This document shows, in pieces, positions 20,801 to 28,157 of a stretch of DNA of 64,000 nt. The position numbers and the translations under genes are program-made. Below the pieces are notes generated by a model that ran no database searches, was not told where the DNA came from, and saw only the letters and a list, made by a program, of their open reading frames with translations. The stretch's first letter is position 1, and every line of letters starts with the position of its first letter. The DNA comes from Burkholderia cepacia (GTDB lineage: Bacteria; Pseudomonadota; Gammaproteobacteria; Burkholderiales; Burkholderiaceae): positions 1 through 64,000 of the forward strand of contig NZ_LDWR01000055.1 of assembly GCF_001039005.1 (NCBI RefSeq), given 5' to 3'.

Positions 20801-23800
20801 CCGGCGCGGGACGGAGCCTCGGCATCGCCGGCGCAATTCGTTCGAACGCCGATACGTCGCTGAGCGCGACGAACGGCAATCTCGTCGTGGGCGGCGACTT
20901 CGTGTCCGTCGGCAATTTCGGTGCGCGTGCCGGCGGCACGCTGGCACTGCTGACGGGCGGGCTTGCCAACGGCGACACCACGTTGACGTCCGGCGGCGCG
21001 ATGACGCTCGGCGGCGCACTGTTCGGCCTCGGGGGCGCAAGTCTCGACGCGGGCGGCGCGATCACGGGCGGCAGCGCACTGACGTTCGGCAAGGATATCG
21101 GCGTCACGTCCAGCGCGGGCGTTACGCTCGGCGCGATCCAGGGAGCAGGGAAGTTCACGGCGACGTCGACCGGCGACCTGTCGCTTGGCGCGACGACCGC
21201 GGTCGGCGGTGTGTTCGCGACGTCGCAGGCAGGCAGCGTCGCCGTCAACGGCGCGCTGCGGTCCGGCGGAAACGTGCAGATCCAGGCGGCGAACAACGCG
21301 CAGGTGACGGGCGCGGTGTCGTCGATGGGTACGGTGAACGTCAACGGCGTCAATGGCAATGTGACGCTCGCGGGCGTGTCGTCGAACGGCGACACGACGC
21401 TGCATGCCGGGCAGAGCCTCACGCTCGGCGGCTCGAGCGTCGTGGCCGGTCAACTGGGGGTGTCGGGCGGCAACGTGACGCTCAACGGGACGGTGACCGG
21501 TTCGAAGAACGTGACCGTCTCCGCGCAGGGGACGGTCGATGCCGCCAACGCGACGATCGTCGCGTCGCACGACCTGCAGGCGAGCGGCGCGAACGTGACG
21601 CTCGGCAACGTGACGGTGGGCGGCGCGCTGAATGCACAGGCGTCGAACCAGCTCACGCTCGCGGGCGGTCACGCGGTGAACGTGGTCGGCAATGCGGCGC
21701 TCACGTCGCAGAACGGGCTGTATAACGCGGCGCATGTGCTGGCCGGGTCGCTCAATGTATCCGCGCCGAATCTGACGAACGCGGCGGGGGCATCGCTCGC
21801 GTCGATCGGCGCGACGACGATCAACGCGTCGAACTTCACGAACGCGGGGCTGGTGAACGGCACGACGACCAACGTGACCGTGGGCGGCGGGCTGACGAAC
21901 GTCGGCGGGTCGCTGATGGCGGTGGATGCGCTCGGCATCAATGCGGGTTCGCTGAACAACCAGAACGGGATCATCTTTGCGGGGAATCCGAGCGTCGGGA
22001 CGGGGGCGACCGGCGATGTGTCGCTGACGGTCAATGGCGGCAACGGCGCGCTCAACAACGCGGGCGGACAGTTGCTCGCGCAACGGAACATGGGCATCAA
22101 CGTCGCCAACATGACGTTCGATCCGCTGCAGGGGACGATCAGCCAGGGCGGGAACCTGTCGATCACCGCCGGCTACGTGAACGTCGGCGGCACCTGGAAC
22201 TACGGTGGGCAGAGCGTCGCGCTGACCGGCCTGAACGGCATCGCGAACTACGGCACGATGACCGGGACCGCGGCGCTGACGTTGTCGTCCGGCGGCGGGA
22301 CGTTCGAGAACCACGGGCAGGTCAGCGGCCGCGACGTGACCTTCAACGGCACGCTGAACAACGCGGGCGGTGCGGTGATGCACGCGGACAACGCGTTGAC
22401 GCTGAACGGCAATACGACGAACCGCGGGACGGTCGAGGCGGGGAGCGTGCTGACCGTATCCGGCTGGAACTACGACAACCAGGGGGCGACGACGCAGTCG
22501 AGGGGGGATGTGGTGTTCCGCCTGGGCGGAACGCTGCAGAACACGGGCGGGTCGATCAATGCCGGGCGGAACATCAGTATTTCGGCGGGCGCCGTGGTAA
22601 ATGACCAGACGCCACCGACGGGAGCGGTAACCACGAGATCCGTGGTCGAAGACCCGAACTTGCTATGGTCGGGCACCGTCGGCTCGGAGTCGTTCCAATA
22701 CTACGGCCCCGTCGCCAACGACAGCGGCAGTACCTTCTACGGCACCCTCAGCGGCAATCGGAACGTGACGCTTGGCGATCTGCTTGCGCCGACGGGCACC
22801 GTCCACGGCTACGACGTCGGGTATTTCGACGACAGCCCTTGCCCCCGGGACTGCACGTTCAATCCGAGCTCGCCGGTGGCCGGGTCCGGATATGTCACAT
22901 TCAATCAAGTGATGACCGCCACCCGCTATGGGAACAGCGGAAATGCATCTAGCCAGCCGATGTGGTATGTCGGAACCGGCCCGCAGCCCGGCGCAGTAAA
23001 GACCGTTTCGCTGAAGTTGCCGACGATCTATCAGACTTCCACGAGTCAGCAGCCGGGTACTTCGGGTGTCATTTCCGCAGGTGGCTCGATTGACTTGTCT
23101 GCGAATGCGTTGTCGAACCGTGGGGGGCAAATTGCGGCCCAAGGTAACGTGTCGCTTGTCGTCCAGAATCTGAGCAATGGCGCCGTGGTGCCCACGGTGG
23201 TGAACCAGTCGGTAAGGCAAGTCGATCAGGGTGAATATTCGGCATTCCTGTCGCAGCTGAAATCGCTCGGAATTGTCTCCGTCGCGAACTCTGGAAATGT
23301 GAATTACAACATTGCCCCCGCGCAATTCAACATTTCCACGGGGGCTGGGGCGCCGTCGTCTACCGGGACACTCAGTTCTTCGACGCCTACGGGCATGATT
23401 GCGGCGGGTAGCAACCTGACGGTCGGCGGTGGCAATCTGGTTAACGAAGGTTTGCTGTACGCCGGCAACAACGTTGGCATTGCGTCGGGGACGCTCACGA
23501 ATCAGGGCGGCAACCAGCAGAACTATTCGAGTCAGGTCGGCTGCGCATCGGGGGTGCCGAACGCCGCCTGCGGCAATGCGGGTCAGCCGCGTGGCAACAA
23601 TCCGACCACGACGACGTTCAGCTATGCGCAGAACAACGCGACGATCTACGCCGGTCATGACCTCGTCATCGCGGCCGGCCAGATCAACAACACGTACGGC
23701 AACCTGCTGGCGGGCCACGACATCGTCATCGGCGGCGTCGGCTCGACCGCGGGCTCGACCACGCCGGCGCAGAGCCTGAACAACACGTCGGGCAATATCG

Positions 23801-26800
23801 TCGCGGGCAACGACATCAAGCTGAACGTCTCGGGCGCGATTACCAACAACCTGCCGCCGCCCGTTCCGGTCCACGAGAACTACGGCAAACAGGAGAAGTA
23901 TTCCGGCTGCATGACCGCCGGTGGTTACAAGGAGAGCTACTGCGAAGGTTATGTCGACCAGCAGTCGGGCAGTTCGTCGGTGATCAGCGCGGGCAACAAC
24001 CTGCAGGTCAACGCGGGCAGCCTGACGAACATCGGCAGCCTGATCGCGGCCGGCAACAACGCGACGATTTCCGTCGCGGGGCCGGTCGTCAACGAGGCGC
24101 AGGTGCTGAACGCGTACTGGCACTCGCACTGGGTGCAGGAAACCGGGATGTTCAGCAGCGACAAGCGCCACGACATCTGGGCCTGCGGCACGCCGGAACA
24201 GTGCAAGGCGCTATATGGGAGCGCCTATACGGGCACCGGCGGCACCATCAATCCGCCGACGCCGGTCGGCAACATCGCGGCGACGATCCAGGCGCCGAAC
24301 CTGTCGATTTCGTCGGGCGGCCAGATCCAGAACGTCGGCAACGTGCTCGGCACGTCGGTGTCGTTGAGCGGGCAGAAGCTGATCAACGGCATCACGACGC
24401 CGAATACGTATACGCCGCAGGTCGCCGCGCCGCAGCGCGTGATCACGCTCAGTCCGGTGACGCTGCCGGGGCTGAACCTGTCGATTCCGCGTGCGGTCGG
24501 GATGGGTACGCTGCCGACGCCGGTTGCCGGCAAGGCGTCGTACGTCAACGAGTCGCTCGGCGGAAGCGGGCTGCTGGGGGCGCAGGATCTGCTGAACAAC
24601 CTGCCGCCGAATCTCCAGCCGTCGTCGACGCTGTTCTATTTCAATCCGCAGGAAGAGGACCTGCTGCTGCAGCAGGCCGCACTCCAGCAGACGGGCAAGT
24701 CGAGCTTCGTCGATGGTTTGTCGTACGACAGCAAGCACAACATGTCGGTGACGGAGCAGGCAAAGGAGTACCTGTACGGAAACGCACTCGAGTATTCGAA
24801 GTCGCACGGGCTGCAGCTTGGCGCGGCGCTGACGCAGGAGCAGATCAACACGCTCGACAAGCCGATGCTGTGGTACGTCGAGCAGACGGTGCCGGACCCG
24901 ACGTGTCATGCGACCGGAACGGCGTCGTGCCCGACGATCACCGCGCTGATGCCGCAGGTGTATCTGTCGCCGAACACGACGGCGATGTCGGCCGGCGGGA
25001 ACATTGCCGGCACGGACGTCGCGCTGAAATTCAACCAGGACGGCAACGGCAGCATCCTCAATACGGGGAGCATCACGGCGTCGGGGACGCTGAGCGTCGA
25101 CACGCACACGCTCACCAACCAGGCGAACCAGGTCGACGTCGGCGCGATCTGGCAGAAGGTCGATGGCGGTTATCTGAACACGACCGGCACGGTCGTGCAG
25201 CCGGGCGGGTTCATGAGCGCGGCGAACATGGATCTGAATGTTCAGGCGCTGAACCAGATCGGTGGGGCGTTGCAGAAGCTTGCGGCCGATGGAACGATCG
25301 ATCAGGCCGGGACCCAGCAAGCGCTTGCAGCGCTTCAACACCAACTCGGCGGCAATTTCACGCAGACGGCCCTGAGCGACAACCTTCATCAGGATTTCGT
25401 GAAGGAAGGCGGCTCGTTCGGGATGACGCAGATCTTCTCGATGGTGGTCGCTGTTGCCGCAGCGGTCATGATGCAGCCGGAAATTTCGGCTGCGATTGCA
25501 TCGATGTCGGGAGCAGCCGACGCGGCAGCCACAGCGGCATTTATGGCGGCTCAGCAGGGGCTGACGGGCGCGGCCATCACCGCGGCGGCAAGTGCCGCAG
25601 GTGGTTCGCTGGCCGTTGGCGGCTTGGCCAACACGATGATTGCAGTCGGGTTGAGCGCGTTTGCATCCAGCGCGCTCGGTCAGGTCGTTGCGAGCGGTAA
25701 GGTCGATATCGCCGCGAGCCTGAAGAATGGCCTGATCGGCGCGGTGACTGCCGGGCTGACGAACGGGATCACGTTCGACGGCGCCAGCGGTTCGTTCGGT
25801 TTCAGCGCCAATGCAGCGTTTGAAGGCAGTGCGCCGAGTCTTGCGGCATGGGCCGGTGTGCAGAACACGGGCAATGCGCTGGTGCCGCAAGCGGGTGCGG
25901 CATCGGGATCGTTGCCGAGTGCAATGCTCGCGTTGTCTGCCAATGCGGCGATTCAGGCCGGCACGCAGACGTTGATTGGCGGGGGAAGCTTCCTCGATAG
26001 TCTGCGGGACAGCTTCGTTCGGGATGCGGCTGCTTCTGCTGCATACGCGATCGGTAATGCAAAGGCTGTCGGCGACTTTGGCGACGGTCTTCCAGAAACG
26101 CTGGCCCATATGGCCTCGCACGCGGCGCTCGGCTGCGCGGCTGGCGCCGCGACTGGTCAGGGGTGTGGAGGAGGGGCGATTGGTGGGGCTGTCAGCGCGC
26201 TTGTTACGTCACGCCTGGTTGATCAGGCAGGCGGCGCCGCGACCTTGACAGATGGCCAGCGCGCGACGATCGTCGGCGTGTCGACGTTGCTGGGTGGTTT
26301 GACAGCTGGGATTGCCGGGGAGGATGCACAAGGTGGGGCTGCTGCGGCGCAGAACGAGGCGCTGAACAACGGGTCGGCGGTTCACGGTATGCCCGAGAGT
26401 CCGCTGCGCAAGGCACTGGATATCGCGTGCGGCGGTGGTACCAAGCCATGCGACCCCCAGTTGCTGAAAACGTTGATGCAGGCACAGGGCGCCAATGCGG
26501 ATCAAGCATCAGGGATGATGAATGCTGCCGCTCCTTATGTCGGAGGGGTGCTCGGCGGTGTGCTGGGTGGGGTGCTGTTCGGTCCGGGAATTGCAGCTGG
26601 ATGTGTAGCAAATGCCGTCCTTTGTGCAAACGAACTGACTATACTCGCGGCGGAGGTCTATGCCGGTCTGAATGGTATGCCTGTAGGGACAGGCGCCTCA
26701 GTCCTGACAGGTGTGTCGTCGCCAGCCGTAATGGGATCTGCTGTCAGTGTCGAGGCGCGAGCGGTAGGCGAGGCGCGGTTGCTCATCGCGGAGGGAAGCA

Positions 26801-27276
26801 AAAATCCTGCAGTCTCGGTAGGGGGATCTGCCGCACTTGGCATTCAAACTCCTCCGTTCAGCAACATTCTTGCAAAGGTGCCGACGTTTCCCGGAGTCAA
26901 GATGTCTGCAGATGGCGATACGTTTGTGATTGTCGATCAGGGTAAATTTGTGGATGCGGTTGCTCGCGCGTATAGCAATTCCGGTCAGAAGCTTAATGGC
27001 CAGACAGTTCGGCAGATCGAGGGCTATATTTCGAGTCACGACTCGTTTCCGACCATAGCAGGGATACCTGGCTTGCACGCGGAGGTTCAGTCTTTGAACT
27101 ACATCTACAACGCAGTGCCGAATCCGGCCACGCTGAACCTGGCTGATATCAGTATTGCGACCATAAAGCTGGGGCGGAGCAGTGCGGCCGGAACTCAAGG
27201 AGGCGCGTTCACGGCATGTCGGAATTGTAGTGGGATCATTCCACCCAAGGTTAATGTCATTACCGGGAGGCAATAG
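11830..27276 (+). CDS. Giant CdiA/FHA-type TPS exoprotein with YwqJ-like deaminase tip
   Basis: A 5148-residue contact-dependent inhibition-type exoprotein, far larger than typical CdiA (about 3000). The N terminus has an atypical long leader with one hydrophobic segment (~48-65). A TPS domain follows (~115-330) with NPNG (VIANPNGIT, about residue 225). Then comes a huge beta-helical filament (~330-3500) with AGRD-type and GGNA-type strands and three large internal repeats, then a Cys-containing variable zone (~3600-4150). A hydrophobic Ala/Gly-rich DUF637-like pretoxin region covers ~4525-4855 and ends NEALNN where enterobacterial CdiA carries VENN. The C-terminal ~290 residues form the toxin: H5083-A-E5085 and C5130-R-N-C5133 in an AFTACRNCSG context, the signature of YwqJ-family nucleic-acid/nucleotide deaminases. 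A YwqK-like gene starts two bases downstream. The catalytic call is strong by motif; the target is unknown. Confidence 0.92.
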   Translation: MNTSKRKVLQQLAAAGAARIGARARSAAGAPRFLAVAPVVHPYRWWQRATCAIVALTMFIGPITMTVEQGRSAAGVLGAGNRRLDDAAWRRLVELATMRVRLSMQMASAAPIVDPSAPITFQPRITQTTGAGGGVPVVNITTPNAAGISLNQYQQFNIDPVGLILNNSLMSGTSLTGGNVQANANLNGRTASVIVNQVTSTGSAYASLLNGPLEVFGAPAAVVIANPNGITTRGTGFTNTIGVSLSTGAPQFLGSVGGAVTDFANAKAIGYNVTGGHLQIEGNAGVNGPGAGIEGTVGTIDLIGETIGINAPLYAGTRINAVAGRQFVAPTAADAYGTTYGTASNGAANSAAAINAANGGANRSLAIDATAFGAMTAGQIQVISTAAGMGVRADAQLAANAGDLLMSSNGDVSVAGSAAQQQATLHGAGNVSMTGAHLGVGGYTISADGDVTSTGTTQSGGRLAVSAGGSVNVANAQASSDVAIAGGANVTLGDVQTAGALAVAAQGGAGGDVTLNGTALAVAGTSLRASRDVHVNGRLDSSTVDASAQRSIVLAGPVNASGDLTLTAREGDLATTARVASGGNLSASAGRDVAASGALLANGDVSVRAGNSASVGDIHAGGTIDVSAQGGAGGGDLAFNGNTQATGATRFASARDITVNGMLTGGSTLALDARRDVTIGAQGTVQSAGDLALTARTGSVTSNGTLASASNLSVQGAQDVALLGTTGTTGDTAVSAGRDVAVGGTLSGHGGARIDAGRDIALGGNTGFVKDVQAQAARNLSMTGALAAVNVTLGSGESMTLHDVQSSGALQASAQRGSLTVDGGVTSQSRATLQSGGDATVLGRVQSIDRLDVASGGSLAIAGRVNTLSTGSFRAANRFSVDGTLQTTGSLDITSGGDASIAGTVNALSDAVLASSGGVTVNGMLQSAGPLALTSGANTAIGGTVLSTGDATLKNAAGSLTSTGVIQAGRDLRIDAAHAVDLGAKQTLAQRDLSVRAGGNLSADGTLIAQRDGTLNAGGALGGAAAIAFGQAATLQSGGDTRLTGSLRGDTVQTQAGGSASLHDVQAVSSMSLAATQDLATTGSLIGNATTTLQAGRDLGVSGAVQSSQTLTLAAGRDVATRGALRTDQDLHVRAGNNAAISDMQVGTVLDVKSQGTAGGGDVVLNGNAIVAGVTNVQAARDIAVNGSLTGATQVALSAQRDVGVNGSGAVRAIGDLAITATTGSIASAGTLNGAGALTANAAQDVTLTGTTVFTGDIAVTAGRDVTVGGTLAGRGGARVDAGRDIALGGSTGFLKDVKAQAGRNLSMTGSLAGTNVTLGSGQSMTLHDVQSSSALQAHAQNGTLTVDGTVTSMSTAQLKSGSDTTVTGTLQSAGHLDLTSGGNLGIGGTVSALSDAAVTSSGAASVNGLLQSVGPLTLTSGANTSIGGTVLSTGDVTLKNAAGSLTSTGVIQAGRDLLIDAAHAVDLGTQQTTAQRDLTVRAGGDLVANGTVIGQRNGMLNAGSAMGGAAAIAFGQAATLQSGGDTRLTGSLRGDTVQMQAGGAASLHDVTAAAMMSLTAAQDLATTGTVVAGSTATLQAGGNLDVGGVMQAVGDIALTATNGSVSTSGPIAGNGAIDMQAGTDILLNGTVGAARGMSLNAVRDVSTTQALNVLANDLRITVGNNAGVADVQAGGALSVTARNGDVAFNGTAAALGETTVTAGRDVVVRGTLAGGGDGTSATHAPTSVQAGRDVQVTGMLAGGATLGVNAARDVTIGNAGQVQAAGDMTLAAGAGSVTSQGTLAAERNVVLTVAKDVSLTGKTSVGGDAALTAGHDLTLGGSVVGRGGATLNAGHDVAIGGNTVFANDVTAKAGNDLAVIGVLQGRAVSLSAARSVALKDVQSNAALTVNAKGGALAIDGTVNSLAGGTLNAAGDLTVNGALQTAGSLNAASGGTLAINGGVNALADATLRSAADLNVNGTLHAGGPLAASSNGALSVGGKLDAATDATLSAVRGLVVDGTVNAGRKLDMTSGGPTTLRGVVNAAAAGALRSDGDITVNGTLQAAGPLDVIGGGNTTVGGALVSSGDMTLRNAAGALTSTGTLQSGGNLSADAAGTIDLGQGRTTALGDFAVNAGRDLRTDGTVIAQGRGTLTAGGAIGGAGALAFGGAATLQSGGDTLLTGSLRGDKVDLNAGGHATLHDVTAGASMTLASAGNLRTTGAVTGNSDVLLRAGGDIDHSGVLQAIGNATFDARGGHVASTGSIATNGVLAVKAGTDIALGGKTASALNTALSAGRDIAIGGSLASGGAFDAMAGGNAGIAGTVLTIGDTHVGAANDIDVTGKLEGHGAGTLGAGRDLTGAGTIALAQAATLDAGRDVVQGGLVQGHTVAVTAAGNASVTNVQADDTLSLRAKGSRADTGPGNLTINGTAAAGGRIDAIAAQDVSVPGKLQGATSVGIDAGRNAVIAGAAQSGGAMTIAAHAGDLAATGGINSGAALDVTTGRDLLLGATTSAVGDMGLAAGRDLDTGSGLLIGDANGTLRAARDIVGAGKQSFLQGAFDAAAQRNAVSGGLVQARSVQLTGGNDASVNDVVSATSFDLKALGHAGGGDAVVRGAAQAAGAATVTAAHDARVTGTLANGAAQTLSAGNDVVVSGTSQSAGDMKVAASGGNVQLNGTTTSGGALDVRAGVDAQLNGTIAAAGMTTLQAGRDIGIGGSVAGQAGGTLTAARDITGAGSVAFGQAATLAASHEVALSGALQGASVSVTGGNNVGLVSVQAVSGDLSVVANGNAGGGDVTLGGAATALGAFSLQAARDINVNHAINAGGTTGITAARNVALADVNTAGDLSITASNGSAAAANVTARGNLNVTAGQAIALSGQTVSGGNATLASGGDMTLVGSIAAQQAGKLTAGGSIDAASIAFGKQATVSAANSIAVKGGVATDGDLAMTAGNDLAIGSAQTGGAIDLRAQGHNGAGDVVVNGSLTSGKAATIAAARDVVIAGSVGSGASLTAGAGRSLGIAGAIRSNADTSLSATNGNLVVGGDFVSVGNFGARAGGTLALLTGGLANGDTTLTSGGAMTLGGALFGLGGASLDAGGAITGGSALTFGKDIGVTSSAGVTLGAIQGAGKFTATSTGDLSLGATTAVGGVFATSQAGSVAVNGALRSGGNVQIQAANNAQVTGAVSSMGTVNVNGVNGNVTLAGVSSNGDTTLHAGQSLTLGGSSVVAGQLGVSGGNVTLNGTVTGSKNVTVSAQGTVDAANATIVASHDLQASGANVTLGNVTVGGALNAQASNQLTLAGGHAVNVVGNAALTSQNGLYNAAHVLAGSLNVSAPNLTNAAGASLASIGATTINASNFTNAGLVNGTTTNVTVGGGLTNVGGSLMAVDALGINAGSLNNQNGIIFAGNPSVGTGATGDVSLTVNGGNGALNNAGGQLLAQRNMGINVANMTFDPLQGTISQGGNLSITAGYVNVGGTWNYGGQSVALTGLNGIANYGTMTGTAALTLSSGGGTFENHGQVSGRDVTFNGTLNNAGGAVMHADNALTLNGNTTNRGTVEAGSVLTVSGWNYDNQGATTQSRGDVVFRLGGTLQNTGGSINAGRNISISAGAVVNDQTPPTGAVTTRSVVEDPNLLWSGTVGSESFQYYGPVANDSGSTFYGTLSGNRNVTLGDLLAPTGTVHGYDVGYFDDSPCPRDCTFNPSSPVAGSGYVTFNQVMTATRYGNSGNASSQPMWYVGTGPQPGAVKTVSLKLPTIYQTSTSQQPGTSGVISAGGSIDLSANALSNRGGQIAAQGNVSLVVQNLSNGAVVPTVVNQSVRQVDQGEYSAFLSQLKSLGIVSVANSGNVNYNIAPAQFNISTGAGAPSSTGTLSSSTPTGMIAAGSNLTVGGGNLVNEGLLYAGNNVGIASGTLTNQGGNQQNYSSQVGCASGVPNAACGNAGQPRGNNPTTTTFSYAQNNATIYAGHDLVIAAGQINNTYGNLLAGHDIVIGGVGSTAGSTTPAQSLNNTSGNIVAGNDIKLNVSGAITNNLPPPVPVHENYGKQEKYSGCMTAGGYKESYCEGYVDQQSGSSSVISAGNNLQVNAGSLTNIGSLIAAGNNATISVAGPVVNEAQVLNAYWHSHWVQETGMFSSDKRHDIWACGTPEQCKALYGSAYTGTGGTINPPTPVGNIAATIQAPNLSISSGGQIQNVGNVLGTSVSLSGQKLINGITTPNTYTPQVAAPQRVITLSPVTLPGLNLSIPRAVGMGTLPTPVAGKASYVNESLGGSGLLGAQDLLNNLPPNLQPSSTLFYFNPQEEDLLLQQAALQQTGKSSFVDGLSYDSKHNMSVTEQAKEYLYGNALEYSKSHGLQLGAALTQEQINTLDKPMLWYVEQTVPDPTCHATGTASCPTITALMPQVYLSPNTTAMSAGGNIAGTDVALKFNQDGNGSILNTGSITASGTLSVDTHTLTNQANQVDVGAIWQKVDGGYLNTTGTVVQPGGFMSAANMDLNVQALNQIGGALQKLAADGTIDQAGTQQALAALQHQLGGNFTQTALSDNLHQDFVKEGGSFGMTQIFSMVVAVAAAVMMQPEISAAIASMSGAADAAATAAFMAAQQGLTGAAITAAASAAGGSLAVGGLANTMIAVGLSAFASSALGQVVASGKVDIAASLKNGLIGAVTAGLTNGITFDGASGSFGFSANAAFEGSAPSLAAWAGVQNTGNALVPQAGAASGSLPSAMLALSANAAIQAGTQTLIGGGSFLDSLRDSFVRDAAASAAYAIGNAKAVGDFGDGLPETLAHMASHAALGCAAGAATGQGCGGGAIGGAVSALVTSRLVDQAGGAATLTDGQRATIVGVSTLLGGLTAGIAGEDAQGGAAAAQNEALNNGSAVHGMPESPLRKALDIACGGGTKPCDPQLLKTLMQAQGANADQASGMMNAAAPYVGGVLGGVLGGVLFGPGIAAGCVANAVLCANELTILAAEVYAGLNGMPVGTGASVLTGVSSPAVMGSAVSVEARAVGEARLLIAEGSKNPAVSVGGSAALGIQTPPFSNILAKVPTFPGVKMSADGDTFVIVDQGKFVDAVARAYSNSGQKLNGQTVRQIEGYISSHDSFPTIAGIPGLHAEVQSLNYIYNAVPNPATLNLADISIATIKLGRSSAAGTQGGAFTACRNCSGIIPPKVNVITGRQ
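13648..18700 (+). repeat. Three long intragenic repeats (~1.58 kb period) in the giant tpsA
   Basis: Units start at 13648 (VRAGNSASVGDI), 15226 (VRAGNNAAISDM) and 16810 (ITVGNNAGVADV): spacings 1578 and 1584 bases, about 527 residues. The first two are closely alike at DNA level, with nearly identical stretches such as LKNAAGSLTSTGVIQAG at about 14690 and 16145. The third is more diverged and about 315 bases longer before its matching end. The sub-segment ending SLRGD(T/K)V and a LHDV strand recurs at about 15020, 16480 and 18380. This suggests filament growth by unequal recombination. Confidence 0.85.
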
Positions 27277-27278
27277 AG

Positions 27279-28157
27279 TTGAACAGGGTAAATATCGAGT
27301 TGATGGAGCGGAAAGGTGGGCGATATTTTCTTTCCAGAAAGGAGTTTTCTGGAGTTGCCTTCGAAATTGGGAAAGATCAAAGGGTGCGCGCGATAGAGCT
27401 GGTGGATGGTGTCGAAGTGGGGGACTACCGTCCAATTTGTGCGAGCCCTAGTGATGGATTTGATCAGGTTGATCTGACCGGAATGTTGTCTGACTATGAG
27501 GTGCCGTTGTACCAGGGGCGGCCATTCAGCGGAATCGGATATGAATTTGATGACGGTGCCTGCACGCGGGAAGTCTTTCTGCGGAATGGCATCGTGTATT
27601 CAGAGGCCAGGTGGACCGAGGCTGGAGGGATGGTTTATTTTGACGTTCCTAATGATGAATTTGGCGAGGTTTATGAGTGGTATTCGTCAGGTGGGCTGAA
27701 GAGTGTAGATATAACGACCAATGTCGAGTTTTATGGCGGGATGCGTTTTTCTGAGGGCGGGCGGCTCGTAATCTTGAGTGCGTGCAACGGTTTTCTTGAA
27801 GCTATTCCGCGAATAGTAAGGAAGGCTCGATTTTTTCCCGTTTCTACAGTTCACGATGTCGAGAAGCTCGAGGTATCAGATGATCTGACTCTCTTTGGCG
27901 GAGATGTTGGAGATGAATTCTTTCGATATTTGAGCGATTGCGGGATGTTGAGGGATGTTGCAGTGCTCAAATTGGCAAATGTTGGCGTGAAATTCTTGAG
28001 CTTGGCGGATCTTCCGCATTTGGGAGAATTGCACGTCGACGGATTCGAGTTAACGGGCATCAAGCACGGCAGTGGCGAGTACCTTGATCTTGAGTCATTT
28101 GTCAAGGGAGGCAACTCCTCCGTTAAGATTTTTGTGGACGGGCGTGAGGTAACGTGA
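27279..28157 (+). CDS. YwqK-like MORN-variant immunity protein
   Basis: A 292-residue cytoplasmic protein with no signal peptide. The start is the TTG at 27279, supported by GGGAGG eight bases upstream; the ATG at 27303 lacks a ribosome-binding site. The N-terminal half carries MORN-variant-like repeats: EFSGVAFEIGKD...ELVDGVEVG, PFSGIGYEFDDG...LRNGIVY, and EVYEWYSSGGLKS. These are as seen in YwqK, the antitoxin partner of the YwqJ deaminase in Bacillus. The C-terminal half (about 195-275) looks leucine-rich-repeat-like (VAVLKLANVGVKFLSLADLP). It begins two bases after the toxin stop, and its stop overlaps the next start by four bases. Inferred role: cognate immunity to the deaminase tip. Base composition is clearly AT-richer than the tpsA body. 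Confidence 0.8.
   Translation: MNRVNIELMERKGGRYFLSRKEFSGVAFEIGKDQRVRAIELVDGVEVGDYRPICASPSDGFDQVDLTGMLSDYEVPLYQGRPFSGIGYEFDDGACTREVFLRNGIVYSEARWTEAGGMVYFDVPNDEFGEVYEWYSSGGLKSVDITTNVEFYGGMRFSEGGRLVILSACNGFLEAIPRIVRKARFFPVSTVHDVEKLEVSDDLTLFGGDVGDEFFRYLSDCGMLRDVAVLKLANVGVKFLSLADLPHLGELHVDGFELTGIKHGSGEYLDLESFVKGGNSSVKIFVDGREVT

Noticed and set aside
18022..22383. A 1453-codon open frame on the minus strand inside the giant tpsA gene (others at 13051-14763 and 15004-17721)
   Set aside because: These arise from the GC-rich, repeat-rich codon pattern of the sense gene; they are Arg/Ala/His-rich, have no recognisable domain, signal or start context, and the plus-strand reading is clearly the real one.
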